DNA of 64,000 nucleotides, taken from NCBI RefSeq assembly GCF_900102895.1, contig NZ_FNGD01000003.1, positions 62,001 through 126,000 of the forward strand. Direction: 5' to 3'. Made by a program: the position numbers and the translations under genes. Below, piece after piece: positions 8,796 through 18,686 of this stretch (position 1 is its first letter; every line of letters starts with the position of its first letter). The notes under the pieces are model-generated. The model was not told the origin of the DNA. It worked only from the letters and a program-made list of their open reading frames with translations, and did no database searches. This stretch comes from Arthrobacter sp. ov407. GTDB lineage: Bacteria; Actinomycetota; Actinomycetes; Actinomycetales; Micrococcaceae.

Positions 8796-10232
8796 GTGAC
8801 GACTACGCCTGCCGAGGGAGTCGGCTTCCGGTCCAAGCGCGGACCTGTCCTCATTGCCCTGATGCTCTCAACTGGTCTGGTGGCGATCGATGCGACGGTT
8901 GTGGCGACAGCGGTGCCTTCGATCGTGCGCGACATCGGCGGGTTCACGTCCTTCCCGTGGCTTTTCTCCGCCTACCTGCTGGCGCAGGCTGTGTCAGTAC
9001 CTGTCTACGCGAAGCTCTCCGATGTCATCGGCCGCAAGCCGATCATGCTCGTCGGAATTGGCCTGTTCCTGGTGGGCTCGATCCTGTGCGGAGTCGCCTG
9101 GAGCATGCCGGTCCTCATCGCCTTCCGCGTGGTGCAGGGCCTGGGTGCGGGGGCGGTCCAGCCGATGGCCATCACCATCGCCGGCGATATCTACACGCTG
9201 GCGGAGCGGGCAAAGGTGCAGGGCTACCTTGCGAGCGTGTGGGCGGTCTCCTCGGTCGTTGGCCCGACGCTCGGGGGAGTGTTTGCCGCACTCGGCATCT
9301 GGCGTGGCATCTTTCTCATAAACATCCCGCTGTGCCTGGTGGCCGGGTGGATGCTGGTCCGGTCGTTCCACGAGAATATCGAGCACGTAAAGCACCGGGT
9401 CGACTATCTGGGGGCGGGGCTGCTGACTCTCTCGCTCACCCTGCTAATCCTCGGGGCCCTCGAGGGCGGCCAGGCCTGGGCCTGGAACTCCGCCATCAGC
9501 GGCGCAGTGTTCGCAGGCGGTGCCATCTTGTTCGCCGCGTTCCTCCTGGTCGAGCGGAAGGCAGCCGAGCCGGTCCTGCCGCCGTGGGTTGTGTCCCGCC
9601 GGCTGCTGGCGACGACGGCGATGATCGCCTTCGGCGTGGGAGCGGTCATGCTTGGTCTGACTTCTTACGTTCCCACGTTCCTCGTAGGAGCCCTCTCGAC
9701 CTCGCCGATCCTGGCCGGACTCGCCCTGGCGGCGCTGACCATCGGCTGGCCGATCAGTGCCTCCCAATCGGGGCGGCTGTATCTTCGGATCGGGTTCCGG
9801 AACACTGCCATGATCGGCATCACGGTCACCGTCATCGGCACAGCAGTCCTTGCCCTCACCGCCTCCTCACCCAACATTGCGATGGTCGCGGGCAGTTGCT
9901 TCATCGTCGGGCTCGGACTCGGGCTCGTCGCCACCCCGACCCTCATAGCCGCCCAGACGAGCGTCGAATGGAACGAGCGCGGCGTGGTCACCGGCACCAA
10001 CCTTTTCGCGCGATCGATCGGCAGCGCCATCGGCGTCGCCGTGTTCGGGGCGATAGCGAACGCGGTCTACGCCGGCACCCCGCACGGCGACACGGACCCC
10101 CAGACCATCGTGGCGGCCTCCGCCGCCGTGTTCCTGGCCGTCATGATCTGTGCCGTGCTCACCGTCGTCGCCGTTATCGGGATGCCCGCCACAAAACCCG
10201 TCAAACAGGTCCACGCCGCCGCGCGGGGGTAA
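8796..10232 (+). CDS. MFS drug-exporter-type transporter (DHA2/EmrB-like)
   Basis: 478 residues, GTG start. About 13-14 hydrophobic helices span the protein, with the MFS loop motif KLSDVIGRKPIM after helix 2 and VGPTLGGVF in helix 5, typical of drug:H+ antiporters. It is transcribed away from the P450 operon across a 400-base intergenic region, so it could export a P450 substrate or product; that link is only positional. It is convergent with the next small gene, with 7 bases between them. Confidence 0.88.
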   Translation: MTTTPAEGVGFRSKRGPVLIALMLSTGLVAIDATVVATAVPSIVRDIGGFTSFPWLFSAYLLAQAVSVPVYAKLSDVIGRKPIMLVGIGLFLVGSILCGVAWSMPVLIAFRVVQGLGAGAVQPMAITIAGDIYTLAERAKVQGYLASVWAVSSVVGPTLGGVFAALGIWRGIFLINIPLCLVAGWMLVRSFHENIEHVKHRVDYLGAGLLTLSLTLLILGALEGGQAWAWNSAISGAVFAGGAILFAAFLLVERKAAEPVLPPWVVSRRLLATTAMIAFGVGAVMLGLTSYVPTFLVGALSTSPILAGLALAALTIGWPISASQSGRLYLRIGFRNTAMIGITVTVIGTAVLALTASSPNIAMVAGSCFIVGLGLGLVATPTLIAAQTSVEWNERGVVTGTNLFARSIGSAIGVAVFGAIANAVYAGTPHGDTDPQTIVAASAAVFLAVMICAVLTVVAVIGMPATKPVKQVHAAARG

Positions 10233-10239
10233 TCCGTCC

Positions 10240-10578
10240 CTAGACGGTGTCCGGCCGCTGATCTCCCTTGTGGCTCCGCAGATTCTCCTGCACCTTGCCG
10301 AACAAATCCTTGATGGTCGACTCCGTATTGGTGAGCATGTCCGGCTGGACGTAGACCAGTTGGGCGGGAGGCAGGCTGAAGTGGGAAGGCAGGCCACCCG
10401 TGCCGTCCACCCCTGCAAGTGCGATGGTCACGCCGCCCTCCTTGCGCGCAACGGCGCCGATCCGGCCGAAGACCACGGTAAATTCGTCCGGCTGGAAGCT
10501 TACGGTCAGTCCGACGTGTGTCCGGTTTAGGTCGCTTGCTGCGACGGCCTTCTCGTTACCGGTGCCTGCATAGCTCAT
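10240..10578 (-). CDS. Conserved hypothetical protein
   Basis: 112 residues, MSYAGTGNEKAVAASDLN to a polar C-terminus with DLFGKVQENLR. I do not recognise a characterised family. The middle is beta-rich (LTVSFQPDEFTVVFGRIGAV, GGVTIALAG). The start is set by AGGAG six bases before the second ATG of GGAGATGGACATG; longer in-frame starts read into the promoter of the divergent ppsR. No signal peptide or membrane segment is seen. Confidence 0.75.
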   Translation of the reverse strand: MSYAGTGNEKAVAASDLNRTHVGLTVSFQPDEFTVVFGRIGAVARKEGGVTIALAGVDGTGGLPSHFSLPPAQLVYVQPDMLTNTESTIKDLFGKVQENLRSHKGDQRPDTV

Positions 10579-10648
10579 GTCCATCTCCTGACAGTTGGTG
10601 GCGTTGTACGCGAGCAGTCTACGGCTGTGTCCGGAGGCCGGGTAGGGA

Positions 10649-10675
10649 CCCGCCCGGCGCCTGATGCCGGGCGGG
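10649..10675 (+). promoter_or_regulatory. GC-rich hairpin in the ppsR 5' leader
   Basis: Perfect 10-base inverted repeat CCCGCCCGGC / GCCGGGCGGG with a 7-base loop. It lies 26 bases before the ppsR start, just after a TAGGGA that could be a -10 element. No U-tract follows, so a plain terminator is unlikely. It may affect mRNA stability or translation. Confidence 0.45.
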
Positions 10676-10701
10676 GACCGTTCCTGGTGGAGAATGCGTT
10701 C

Positions 10702-11520
10702 ATGACCAATGACGATCTTCGGCCTGTCTACTTCCTTTCGGACAGCACCGGCATCACCGCGGAAACCCTCGGCAACACCTTGTTGACGCAGTTCCCCGCG
10801 AATAACTTTGACCGCGTCACGGTCCCCTTCATCACGACCGTCGAACAGGCCAAGGCCGTGGTCCGTACCATCGACAAACGGGCCGCCACCGGTCGGCGGC
10901 CGGTCGTCTTTTCCACCGCTGTCAGCAGTGACATCCGCCAGGTCCTGGCGACGTGTAAGGGAATCATCGTGGACCTCATCGGGACGCATGTCGGACAGCT
11001 GGAGCAGGCCCTCGGCTCACCGGCCAGCGGGGAACCCGGCAGGGCCCATGGCCTGGGCAATGCAGAGCGGTATCAATCCCGGATGGCCGCCGTCGAGTAC
11101 GCCATGGAACACGACGACGGCCAGAGCCTGCGCGCGCTGGAAAAGGCCCAGGTCATCCTGGTGGCACCGTCCCGATGCGGCAAAACACCCACGACCATGT
11201 ATTTGGCGCTGCAACACGGCATCTTCGCCGCGAACTTCCCGCTGGTGGACGAGGACTTTGAACGGGAAGGGCTGCCCAAGCCGCTGAGGCCCTTCGTTGA
11301 GAAATGTTTCGGACTCTCCTCCAACCCCCTGCGCCTGAGCCAGATCCGCACCGAACGGCGTCGCGGCTCACCGTACGCGTCGCTGCGGCAGTGCGGCTTC
11401 GAGTTGCGCAGCGCCGAGCAGTTGTACGTCTCCCACAGGATTCCGTACCTGAATTCAGCCACGGTATCCGTGGAGGAAATGGCGGCCACTATCCTGCAGC
11501 GGATGAATCTCAAACATTAG
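10702..11520 (+). CDS. ppsR: PEP synthase regulatory protein (bifunctional kinase/pyrophosphorylase, DUF299)
   Basis: 272 residues, starting [21 protein letters not shown], the family's signature N-terminus. The nucleotide-binding loop [10 protein letters not shown] spans about 155-164, and the C-terminal [13 protein letters not shown] region is typical. Family members use ADP to phosphorylate a Thr beside the catalytic His of PEP synthase (inactivation) and use Pi to reverse it. Gene order (ppsR then ppsA, same strand, 151 bases apart) supports that pairing. The ATG at 10702 aligns with family starts; an upstream in-frame start is not supported. Confidence 0.95.
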   Translation: MTNDDLRPVYFLSDSTGITAETLGNTLLTQFPANNFDRVTVPFITTVEQAKAVVRTIDKRAATGRRPVVFSTAVSSDIRQVLATCKGIIVDLIGTHVGQLEQALGSPASGEPGRAHGLGNAERYQSRMAAVEYAMEHDDGQSLRALEKAQVILVAPSRCGKTPTTMYLALQHGIFAANFPLVDEDFEREGLPKPLRPFVEKCFGLSSNPLRLSQIRTERRRGSPYASLRQCGFELRSAEQLYVSHRIPYLNSATVSVEEMAATILQRMNLKH

Positions 11521-11671
11521 GGAAAAGTTTCACAAACCCGGTGTGGCGCACGTCATATGGAAAGAGCGCTGGAGACCTGTCACTGTGGACAGGACTTACG
11601 CCCATCAACCGGCCATCGCCGCGAGCGGGGCGGCGCGCTTGCATGCCATCCTCTGCAAAGGAGCAGTAACA

Positions 11672-14077
11672 ATGACGACAGACATCCTGTGGTTCTCAGA
11701 ACTCGGACTCAAGGACCTGGACCGAGTGGGCGGAAAGAACGCCTCCCTCGGCGAAATGGTGCAGAACCTGACCTCTGCCGGCGTCCAGGTCCCGGACGGC
11801 TTCGCCACGACCGCGGATGCCTACCGCAACTTCTTGGCAGATTCCGGTCTGGACCAGAAGATCGCCGACCGGCTGGTCGGCCTGGACACCGATGACGTGA
11901 CGGCCCTTGCCTCGGCCGGTCAGGAGATCCGGTCCCTGATGCGCGAGACGCCCTTCCTGCCGGACTTTGAAGCGCAGATCCGGGACTCCTACCAGAAGCT
12001 GGTGGACAAGCACGGCGGTTCCGAGGACCTGTCCTGGGCCGTCCGTTCCAGCGCGACCGCCGAAGACCTTCCCGATGCCTCCTTCGCCGGGCAGCAGGAA
12101 ACGTTCCTGAACGTCCGCGGCATCGAGAACATCCTGCTCGCCATCAAGGACGTGTTCGCGTCCCTCTACAACGACCGGGCCATCGCCTACCGCGTGCACC
12201 ACAAATTCGAACACGCCGAGGTGGCGCTCTCGGCCGGGATCCAGCGCATGGTGCGCTCGGACGTCGGGGCCTCCGGCGTCATGTTCACCATGGACACGGA
12301 GTCCGGGTTCCAGGATGCCGTGTTCGTCACGTCCTCCTACGGCCTCGGCGAGGCGGTCGTCCAAGGCGCCGTCAACCCCGACGAGTTCTACGTCTACAAG
12401 CCCGCGCTGCAGGCTGGGCGGTCCGCTATCCTCAAGCGCGGACTGGGCGAGAAGGCCCTCCAGATGACCTACACGACCAGCCGCGAAATCGGCCGCACCA
12501 TTGACTTCGTACCGGTTGAGGCCTCCTTGCGGAGCCGCTTCAGCCTCAGCGACGACGACGTCGAGCAGCTCGCCCGGCATGCCGTCGCCATCGAGGAGCA
12601 CTACGGCCGCCCCATGGACATCGAATGGGGCAAGGACGGGATCGACGGCGGCCTGTACATCCTGCAGGCGCGCCCGGAGACCGTGCAGTCCCGCCGGGCC
12701 TCCGGCAGCCTGAGCCGTTTCCGCCTCAACGGGACCGGCCGGGTGCTGGTCGAGGGCCGTGCCATCGGCCAGCGCATTGGCGCCGGCAGCGTCCGCATCC
12801 TCACCGCGATTGACCAGATGGCCGCCTTCAAGACCGGCGATGTCCTCGTCGCCGACATGACCGACCCGGACTGGGAACCGATCATGAAGCGTGCCTCCGC
12901 CATCGTGACCAACCGCGGCGGGCGCACTTGCCACGCGGCCATCATTGCCCGGGAACTGGGGATTCCCGCCGTCGTCGGCACCGGGGACGCCACGGACGCC
13001 CTCTCCGACGGCCTCGACGTGACCGTTTCCTGCGCCGACGGCGAGACCGGCACTATCTACGAAGGGCTCCTGGATTTCAGCGTCGAGGAAACCGAGATCA
13101 CCCAGCTGCCCGAGGCCCCCGTCAAGGTCATGATGAATGTCGGCACCCCGGAGCAGGCATTCACTTTCGCGCAGCTGCCCAACCACGGAGTGGGCCTGGC
13201 CCGGCTGGAATTCATCATCAACCGCCAGATCGGCATCCACCCCAAGGCACTGCTGAACCTGGACGAGCAGCCGGCGGACGTCGCCGCGGAAATCCGTGAG
13301 CGGATTGCCGCGTACGACAGCCCGCGCGACTACTACATCAAGCGCCTGGCCGAAGGCGTGTCCACCATCGCAGCGGCCTTCGCACCGGAACCGGTGATTG
13401 TGCGCATGTCCGACTTCAAGTCCAACGAGTACGCCAACCTGATTGGCGGACCCGCCTACGAGCCGCACGAAGAGAACCCGATGATCGGCTTCCGCGGCGC
13501 CTCACGGTACCTGGAGCCGTCCTTCCGGGACTGCTTCGACCTTGAGTGCGAGGCCCTGTCCTTCGTTCGCAACGAGATGGGCCTGACCAACGTCAAGCTG
13601 ATGATCCCGTTCGTGCGGACCCTGGACGAGGCCCGCGGCGTCATCGAACTGTTGGCGGAGAACGGCCTCACCCGCGGCGAGAACGGCCTCGAGGTGATCA
13701 TGATGTGCGAGATTCCGTCCAACGCGCTGCTCGCCGACGAGTTCCTGGACTACTTCGACGGATTCTCCATCGGCTCCAATGACATGACCCAGCTGGCCCT
13801 GGGCCTGGACCGGGATTCCGCGATTGTCTCGGGCGGCTTCGACGAACGTGACCCTGCCGTCAAGAAGCTCCTGAGCATGGCCATCAAGGCCTGCAAGGCG
13901 CGCGGCAAATATGTGGGCATCTGCGGCCAGGGTCCCAGCGACCACACGGACTTCGCCGAGTGGCTGGTCGAGGAAGGCATCGATTCCGTCTCCTTGAACC
14001 CCGACACCGTGGTGGATACCTGGCTCCGGCTCGCCGGCGCGGCCGTCGAGTCAGGGGTCGGCGCCGAGGCGAACTAG
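11672..14077 (+). CDS. ppsA: Phosphoenolpyruvate synthase
   Basis: 801 residues. Makes PEP, AMP and Pi from pyruvate and ATP for gluconeogenesis. N-terminal ATP-grasp domain ([30 protein letters not shown]). Central swivelling domain with [11 protein letters not shown], where the catalytic His is residue 421. C-terminal PEP/pyruvate barrel ([26 protein letters not shown], Cys751). The Thr two residues before His421 is the expected target of PpsR. The start with AAAGGAG nine bases upstream replaces a longer in-frame ORF whose first 43 codons look non-coding. A hairpin follows the stop. Confidence 0.97.
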   Translation: MTTDILWFSELGLKDLDRVGGKNASLGEMVQNLTSAGVQVPDGFATTADAYRNFLADSGLDQKIADRLVGLDTDDVTALASAGQEIRSLMRETPFLPDFEAQIRDSYQKLVDKHGGSEDLSWAVRSSATAEDLPDASFAGQQETFLNVRGIENILLAIKDVFASLYNDRAIAYRVHHKFEHAEVALSAGIQRMVRSDVGASGVMFTMDTESGFQDAVFVTSSYGLGEAVVQGAVNPDEFYVYKPALQAGRSAILKRGLGEKALQMTYTTSREIGRTIDFVPVEASLRSRFSLSDDDVEQLARHAVAIEEHYGRPMDIEWGKDGIDGGLYILQARPETVQSRRASGSLSRFRLNGTGRVLVEGRAIGQRIGAGSVRILTAIDQMAAFKTGDVLVADMTDPDWEPIMKRASAIVTNRGGRTCHAAIIARELGIPAVVGTGDATDALSDGLDVTVSCADGETGTIYEGLLDFSVEETEITQLPEAPVKVMMNVGTPEQAFTFAQLPNHGVGLARLEFIINRQIGIHPKALLNLDEQPADVAAEIRERIAAYDSPRDYYIKRLAEGVSTIAAAFAPEPVIVRMSDFKSNEYANLIGGPAYEPHEENPMIGFRGASRYLEPSFRDCFDLECEALSFVRNEMGLTNVKLMIPFVRTLDEARGVIELLAENGLTRGENGLEVIMMCEIPSNALLADEFLDYFDGFSIGSNDMTQLALGLDRDSAIVSGGFDERDPAVKKLLSMAIKACKARGKYVGICGQGPSDHTDFAEWLVEEGIDSVSLNPDTVVDTWLRLAGAAVESGVGAEAN

Positions 14078-14099
14078 GGCAAGGGCGTCCCTGCCCTAG
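14074..14099 (+). terminator. Hairpin after ppsA
   Basis: Inverted repeat CTAGGGCAAGGG, loop CGT, CCCTGCCCTAG, with one bulged A. It begins at the ppsA stop codon. No U-run follows, so it may act as an intrinsic terminator of the weak GC-rich type common in actinobacteria or as a 3' stabiliser. Confidence 0.55.
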
Positions 14100-14191
14100 T
14101 CCCCAACTGCGAGAGGATGCTCTACTGGTGTGAACGGGGTACCGGGCCGGATCATGGCTCGCTAGGCTTTGTCCATGGACGGGAGCGAGAC

Positions 14192-15016
14192 ATGATCCAG
14201 CGGACCTACCCGCAGGGCGTCCCGTGTTGGATCGACACCGAGCAGCCCGACGTCGAGGCGGCCGCCGAGTTCTACGCCGGAATCTTTGGCTGGACGTTCG
14301 AGGACGCCATGCCGGCGGGAGCGCCGGGCCGTTACTTGATAGCAAAGCTCGGTGGCCAGGACGTCGCTGGGTTGGCCAGCACCCAAGGTGCCGCTGCGTG
14401 GAGTACTTACGTGTCCGTCGAGGACGCGGATGTCGCAGTGCAGCGACTGGTCGCTGCCGGCGCTACGCTGCGATCGGCGGCTGCCGATGCGGGGGAGGGC
14501 GGCCGCAGTGCGGCGCTGATCGATCCCGTAGGCGCAGAGCTCCGCATCTGGCAGGCCAGACGACGCCTAGGGGCACAAGTGGCCAATCAACCAGGGGCAT
14601 GGAACTTCAGCGATCTCCACACGCCTAACCCCGGCGCGGCCATTAAGTTCTACGAGGACGCGTTCGGCTGGCAGGTCGACGACCTCGGCTTCGCGATGAT
14701 GATCCGCCGGCCCGGTTATGGTGATCACCTTGAGGCGACAGTCGATCCGGGCATCAGGGCGAGGCAGTCAGTGCTGGCCGCCCCACCTGGCTTCGAGGAT
14801 GCGATCGCCTGGATCGCGACCACCGCCCCCGACGAACTGTCGCGCTGGCATGTCTCGTTCACTGTTGCCGACCGGGACCAGACGGTGGCTGATGCGAAGC
14901 GACTCGGCGCCCAAGTCCTTAGCCAAAACGACGCCGAATGGACGCACACGGCACTGATCCGGGACCTCCAGGGAGCGGTATTTACCGCCAGCCAGTTCAC
15001 GCCCCCGTCGGGATGA
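14192..15016 (+). CDS. Two-domain VOC (glyoxalase/bleomycin-resistance fold) protein
   Basis: 274 residues made of two tandem vicinal-oxygen-chelate modules. Residues about 8-125 contain PCWIDTEQPDVEAAAEFYAGIFGWTF and residues about 140-272 contain NFSDLHTPNPGAAIKFYEDAFGWQ. The paired arrangement matches VOC proteins often called hydroxylase-like or CFP30-like in actinobacteria, whose substrates are mostly unknown. The ATG at 14192 follows GGGAG. It is convergent with the alpha/beta hydrolase gene. Confidence 0.88.
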   Translation: MIQRTYPQGVPCWIDTEQPDVEAAAEFYAGIFGWTFEDAMPAGAPGRYLIAKLGGQDVAGLASTQGAAAWSTYVSVEDADVAVQRLVAAGATLRSAAADAGEGGRSAALIDPVGAELRIWQARRRLGAQVANQPGAWNFSDLHTPNPGAAIKFYEDAFGWQVDDLGFAMMIRRPGYGDHLEATVDPGIRARQSVLAAPPGFEDAIAWIATTAPDELSRWHVSFTVADRDQTVADAKRLGAQVLSQNDAEWTHTALIRDLQGAVFTASQFTPPSG

Positions 15017-15031
15017 GCGATCCCGACTACT

Positions 15032-15844
15032 TCACGTCGTGGAGTTCTCACGCACGCGCGCGAGCCATTCGATAACCAGGGCTTGCGTGAGCGCGGGTTG
15101 CTCGTGGAACAGAGCGTGGCCGGCGCGATCGAGTACAGCAAAGGTAGCGCGGGGGTAGTGCTCGATCAGCTCCCACGGGCCCGTGTGCCCGGCGGTGGCA
15201 TCCTGTCGCCCGGCAAGAATTAACACAGGATGAGGATAGATAGTTGCAGCTTCCGGGCGATCCCGTAGCTCCCAGTGCGAAAAGATTCGCATCAGCCCCG
15301 ACTCGTCAACGAGGGGCACTGCGGGAGCCACAAGCTCTTGGAACCGGCTCAGGGTTTCGGTCGTCTGGACAACGAAGTAGCCACGGTAGGAAGCCTCGAG
15401 TTCCGGGCCCAGTTTGCCGGTCAGGCCGGGCGACGAAACAAGGACCTCGTGCTCAGGCAGGCTCCGGGTATGCGCGCCGACCGGGCAGATTAACGCCAGC
15501 CCGACCACCTGCTCAGGTCTCCGATTGGCAACCGCACGGGCTAAGTACCCACCGTACGACTGACCCATGACAAGCAAAGGTTCATCACCAATGGTGCTGT
15601 CGATCAGGCCGAGCAGAATGTCCAGAACGTCATCGTTGCTCGTGATTGTCTCGGGCGCCGGCGTGCGGCCCATCCCCGGCAGGTCCGGATACAGCCGCCG
15701 AAAGCCGGGAACGTTGGAGAATATCGGTTCAAGAGCGCCGGCGATCTCGCGATGATCCACGCCCGCGCCGTGCAGGGCGAGAACCGGCGTGCCGCTGCCG
15801 TACTCGGCGTAATGCACAGGCACTCCGCCGACCGTCGCCTCCAT
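15032..15844 (-). CDS. Alpha/beta hydrolase
   Basis: 270 residues. LALHGAG gives the oxyanion-hole region, GQSYGG the nucleophile elbow (Ser near residue 96), AGRQDATAG the acid loop and AGHALFHEQP the catalytic His. No signal peptide, so cytoplasmic. The divergent small gene begins 55 bases away, so the two may share a regulatory region. Likely an esterase or epoxide/C-C hydrolase type; substrate unknown. Confidence 0.9.
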   Translation of the reverse strand: MEATVGGVPVHYAEYGSGTPVLALHGAGVDHREIAGALEPIFSNVPGFRRLYPDLPGMGRTPAPETITSNDDVLDILLGLIDSTIGDEPLLVMGQSYGGYLARAVANRRPEQVVGLALICPVGAHTRSLPEHEVLVSSPGLTGKLGPELEASYRGYFVVQTTETLSRFQELVAPAVPLVDESGLMRIFSHWELRDRPEAATIYPHPVLILAGRQDATAGHTGPWELIEHYPRATFAVLDRAGHALFHEQPALTQALVIEWLARVRENSTT

Positions 15845-15899
15845 CCAGATAGTGTAGATCCCAGGAATAGGGTTTGCCTTGGCAGACGAAGGGGTCCAA

Positions 15900-16103
15900 A
15901 TGAGCTATAAATATCGAACTGTCCGGGTTCGCGGCACCGACTTGATCGGAACCATCGCGCGAAAACACGGGAGCGCGCCCGAGATCTACGAAACCTCGAA
16001 GGACGCGAACACTTCAGTGGTTCCGGTGTTTTTCCAGGCAACGGGCGAGATCAGATTCTTCGACAGGTCAGTGCTGGAGGACGTCGTGGCGCCGGCCAGT
16101 TAG
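15900..16103 (+). CDS. Small hypothetical protein
   Basis: 67 residues starting MSYKYRTVRVRGTDLIGTIARKHG. Beta-rich with no membrane segment; I recognise no family. GAAGGGG seven bases upstream favours the ATG at 15900 over an in-frame TTG 21 bases earlier. It stands alone between a divergent hydrolase and the DUF1326 gene. Confidence 0.65.
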   Translation: MSYKYRTVRVRGTDLIGTIARKHGSAPEIYETSKDANTSVVPVFFQATGEIRFFDRSVLEDVVAPAS

Positions 16104-16206
16104 CCGGGCCCGGAGGGCCTCATGCACGGTCACCATCTACCGTTGACACTGTTCAGGGCCGCGAGGAGACTTTATTTTTGGGGGGCCTGTTCGAAAGGAG
16201 CCCCAA

Positions 16207-16812
16207 ATGCCGTGGCATGTCGAGGGTACATATTTTGAGAATTGCAATTGCGACATGGCCTGCCCGTGTACGATTTCAGGGCAGACCGCACCGGCGGATA
16301 ACGAACGCTGCAACGTGGCCTTGGCCTTCCACGTCGAAACCGGCGAAGTGAACGGTGTCGACGTCGGTGGTCTGACAGTCTGCGTCGTAGCCGATACTCC
16401 GGCCGTCATGGGTGACGGGGGCTGGAAGGTCGGAGTTCTGATGGATGCCGCCGCCTCGGCTGAGCAGGCAGAAGCGCTCGGTGCAGTCTTCGGCGGACAG
16501 CTCGGCGGACCGATGGAGGGCCTCGCGCCTTTGATCGGTGAAATGGCAGGCATGGAGTCCCTGGAAATGGCCTACGCCGACGACGGGCGTGTCCACCAGG
16601 TCCGCATTGGCAGTGCCGTCGACATGGTGGTCGAGGACTTCGTGTCTCCCCTGGATTCCACAGGACGAGGAGTGAAAATCAGCGGGGTCGGATTCCCGGC
16701 GGACACTCTGGCAGCCGGCACATCCAGCACCGCCCGCGTCGACGTGTTCGGGATGACCTGGGATAACGCCGGGAAGAACTCCTTCTCGGCCCCCTTCGCC
16801 TGGTCCGCTTAA
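16207..16812 (+). CDS. DUF1326 domain protein
   Basis: 201 residues with the family's Cys-rich N-terminus, WHVEGTYFENCNCDMACPC, and a C-terminal FGMTWDNAGKNSFSAPF. The Cys cluster suggests metal or thiol chemistry, but the family has no established function. AAAGGAG precedes the ATG. The stop is directly followed by the GTG of the DUF2182 gene; these two families commonly sit together, which suggests a membrane/soluble pair. Confidence 0.92.
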   Translation: MPWHVEGTYFENCNCDMACPCTISGQTAPADNERCNVALAFHVETGEVNGVDVGGLTVCVVADTPAVMGDGGWKVGVLMDAAASAEQAEALGAVFGGQLGGPMEGLAPLIGEMAGMESLEMAYADDGRVHQVRIGSAVDMVVEDFVSPLDSTGRGVKISGVGFPADTLAAGTSSTARVDVFGMTWDNAGKNSFSAPFAWSA

Positions 16813-17580
16813 GTGCCGGGCAGGAGCGGCCTGACAGTTAGCCACCATGCCGCAGAGTTGGCGTTGATCGGGTGCGCCGCACTGGCGTGGTATCTCACTT
16901 TCGTAGGCCTCACCGACATGTCCACGGGCCCGGGAACCATGGGACTGGGGCTCTGGGGTTTCCTGGGCGTGTGGACGCTGATGATGGCAGCCATGATGCT
17001 GCCGGCACTCGCGCCTCTCACTTCGACGTACCTCAGGTCCATCCGTGCCGTCCGCAGCCGCCGAGTCCGGACCATCCGGACAACAGGTTTGGTCGGCGGT
17101 TACCTGTTGACGTGGATCGGATTCGGAGTCGTTGCCTACGCGGCCGCGGCTCTCTCTGGGCTGCTGGCTGAGGACTCGGCTAATATCGCACCTTGGGTGG
17201 GGGCTGGAGTGCTCGTGGCGGCCGGCGCCTACCAGCTGACCCCGCTGAAGGATTTCTGTCTCAGGCACTGCCGGTCGCCCGTAGCTTTCCTGTTGCACGT
17301 ATCCGGTTACAAGGGTCGCCTGCGGGATGTCCGCGTCGGCATGTACCACGGTGTGTATTGCGTGGGCTGCTGTTGGGGGCTCATGGTGGTGCTGATTGCT
17401 GTTGGCGTGATGAACCTGGCATGGATGGCGGTGCTCACGGTAGTTATCTTCCTGGAGAAGACGTGGAAATACGGGCCCACCCTCAGCCGGATCACTGGAG
17501 TCTCACTGATCGTTTTCGCGCTCTTCGTCCCGTCTCACCCGGAGCTGCTGCCCGGGCTATACATGACTTCGCCCATGTGA
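16813..17580 (+). CDS. DUF2182 integral membrane protein
   Basis: 255 residues, GTG start immediately after the DUF1326 stop. Seven or so hydrophobic helices. WTLMMAAMMLPALAP is the Met-rich signature of the family; YQLTPLKDFCLRHCRSP and YCVGCCWGLM give Cys and His residues near the membrane that could bind metal. Family function is unknown; copper or another metal is often suggested. The zero-base spacing implies coupled translation with its neighbour. Confidence 0.92.
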   Translation: MPGRSGLTVSHHAAELALIGCAALAWYLTFVGLTDMSTGPGTMGLGLWGFLGVWTLMMAAMMLPALAPLTSTYLRSIRAVRSRRVRTIRTTGLVGGYLLTWIGFGVVAYAAAALSGLLAEDSANIAPWVGAGVLVAAGAYQLTPLKDFCLRHCRSPVAFLLHVSGYKGRLRDVRVGMYHGVYCVGCCWGLMVVLIAVGVMNLAWMAVLTVVIFLEKTWKYGPTLSRITGVSLIVFALFVPSHPELLPGLYMTSPM

Positions 17581-17615
17581 GTGAAGGTAATCGCCATAGT
17601 GCGAGGAGATCGACC

Positions 17616-18686
17616 ATGGTTGACACGGCAGCACGGACTCGCCGGGCAGGGGCGCGGAACGATCTTGTGACGCAACTGCTGGGCATCTGGCTCCTCCTGG
17701 CCGTCTTCCTGGACGGCTGGGCCCACATGCACCTTCCCGGGCTGGAAACCTTCTTCACTCCCTGGCACGCGGCGCTTTATTCGGGTCTCGTGGCCACTGC
17801 CGTGTGGACGGCAAGCGTTATCTGGAGGAACCGTCAGCCCGGGCGGCCGTTGACCAGGGCGATACCGGCCGGCTACCAGGGCACTGTCATCGGACTCGCC
17901 CTCTTCGCCGTCGCCGGCGTTCTGGATCTGGCTTGGCACGAGATCCTGGGCATCGAAGTCTCCCTCGATGCGCTGGTGAGCCCCACACACTTGCTGCTGG
18001 GGTTCAGCCTCTTCCTCATCCTCGGCACCGGCATCCGTAGTGGACGGGCCGCCAGCGGATCAGAGGCCTTCAAATGGACGCCGCCTGCAGTACTGTCTCT
18101 CGCCCTGATGACCGGCCTGGGCGCCTTCTTCCTCATCTACTGCTCGGCCTTTGTCCGGACCCCGCCCGCCGTCCCATATCTACAGACGCCGATCGGGAGC
18201 CCCGGGCACACCCAAGCGGAGCTGCCCCCGGCCCTCGGACTGGCCAGCTACCTGATGACCACGGCGCTGATCATTGCCCCCTTCCTCTACACCCTCTCCG
18301 GAGCCCGACGGCCGCCTCACGGCATTGCCACCATCCTGGTCGCCGTCGTGGCGTGGCTGCCACTGGCCATGTCGGGGCTGCGCCCGGCGGCGGTCGCCGG
18401 TGCGGCCGGGGCAACGGCCGCCGCGGTCGTGACTGACGTGCTGCTCGCCCGACGGGCGGGGCCGTGGCTGAGGCGCCGGCTGCCGGCGGCCACCGCGATA
18501 CTGGCGGCGCTAATCTGGACGGGCCAACTGGCCGGCATCGCCGTGGCGTCATCAATTCAATGGCCCGTGTCGATGTGGCTGGGAGCCGTAGTGCTGAGTG
18601 CGGGATTGGCTGCCGCACTGGCCTTCCTCAGCTCTTGGAACACCAAGAGCGTCCCGGGGCCGACAGTGCTGCGATACCAGGCATAA
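17616..18686 (+). CDS. Multi-spanning membrane protein, unknown function
   Basis: 356 residues with about nine to ten hydrophobic segments. His and Trp residues cluster in the early helices (DGWAHMHLPGLETFFTPWHAALYSG, LDLAWHEILGIEVSLDALVSPTHLLL), an arrangement seen in membrane proteins that bind haem or metals. It follows the DUF1326-DUF2182 pair by 35 bases and is probably in the same operon. The ATG at 17616 follows GAGGAGA; a longer in-frame ORF reads back into DUF2182. Confidence 0.8.
   Translation: MVDTAARTRRAGARNDLVTQLLGIWLLLAVFLDGWAHMHLPGLETFFTPWHAALYSGLVATAVWTASVIWRNRQPGRPLTRAIPAGYQGTVIGLALFAVAGVLDLAWHEILGIEVSLDALVSPTHLLLGFSLFLILGTGIRSGRAASGSEAFKWTPPAVLSLALMTGLGAFFLIYCSAFVRTPPAVPYLQTPIGSPGHTQAELPPALGLASYLMTTALIIAPFLYTLSGARRPPHGIATILVAVVAWLPLAMSGLRPAAVAGAAGATAAAVVTDVLLARRAGPWLRRRLPAATAILAALIWTGQLAGIAVASSIQWPVSMWLGAVVLSAGLAAALAFLSSWNTKSVPGPTVLRYQA

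Noticed and set aside
11696..13468. 590-residue minus-strand open frame opposite ppsA
   Set aside because: Shadow of the PEP synthase gene; Gly/Val/Asp-rich with no domain.
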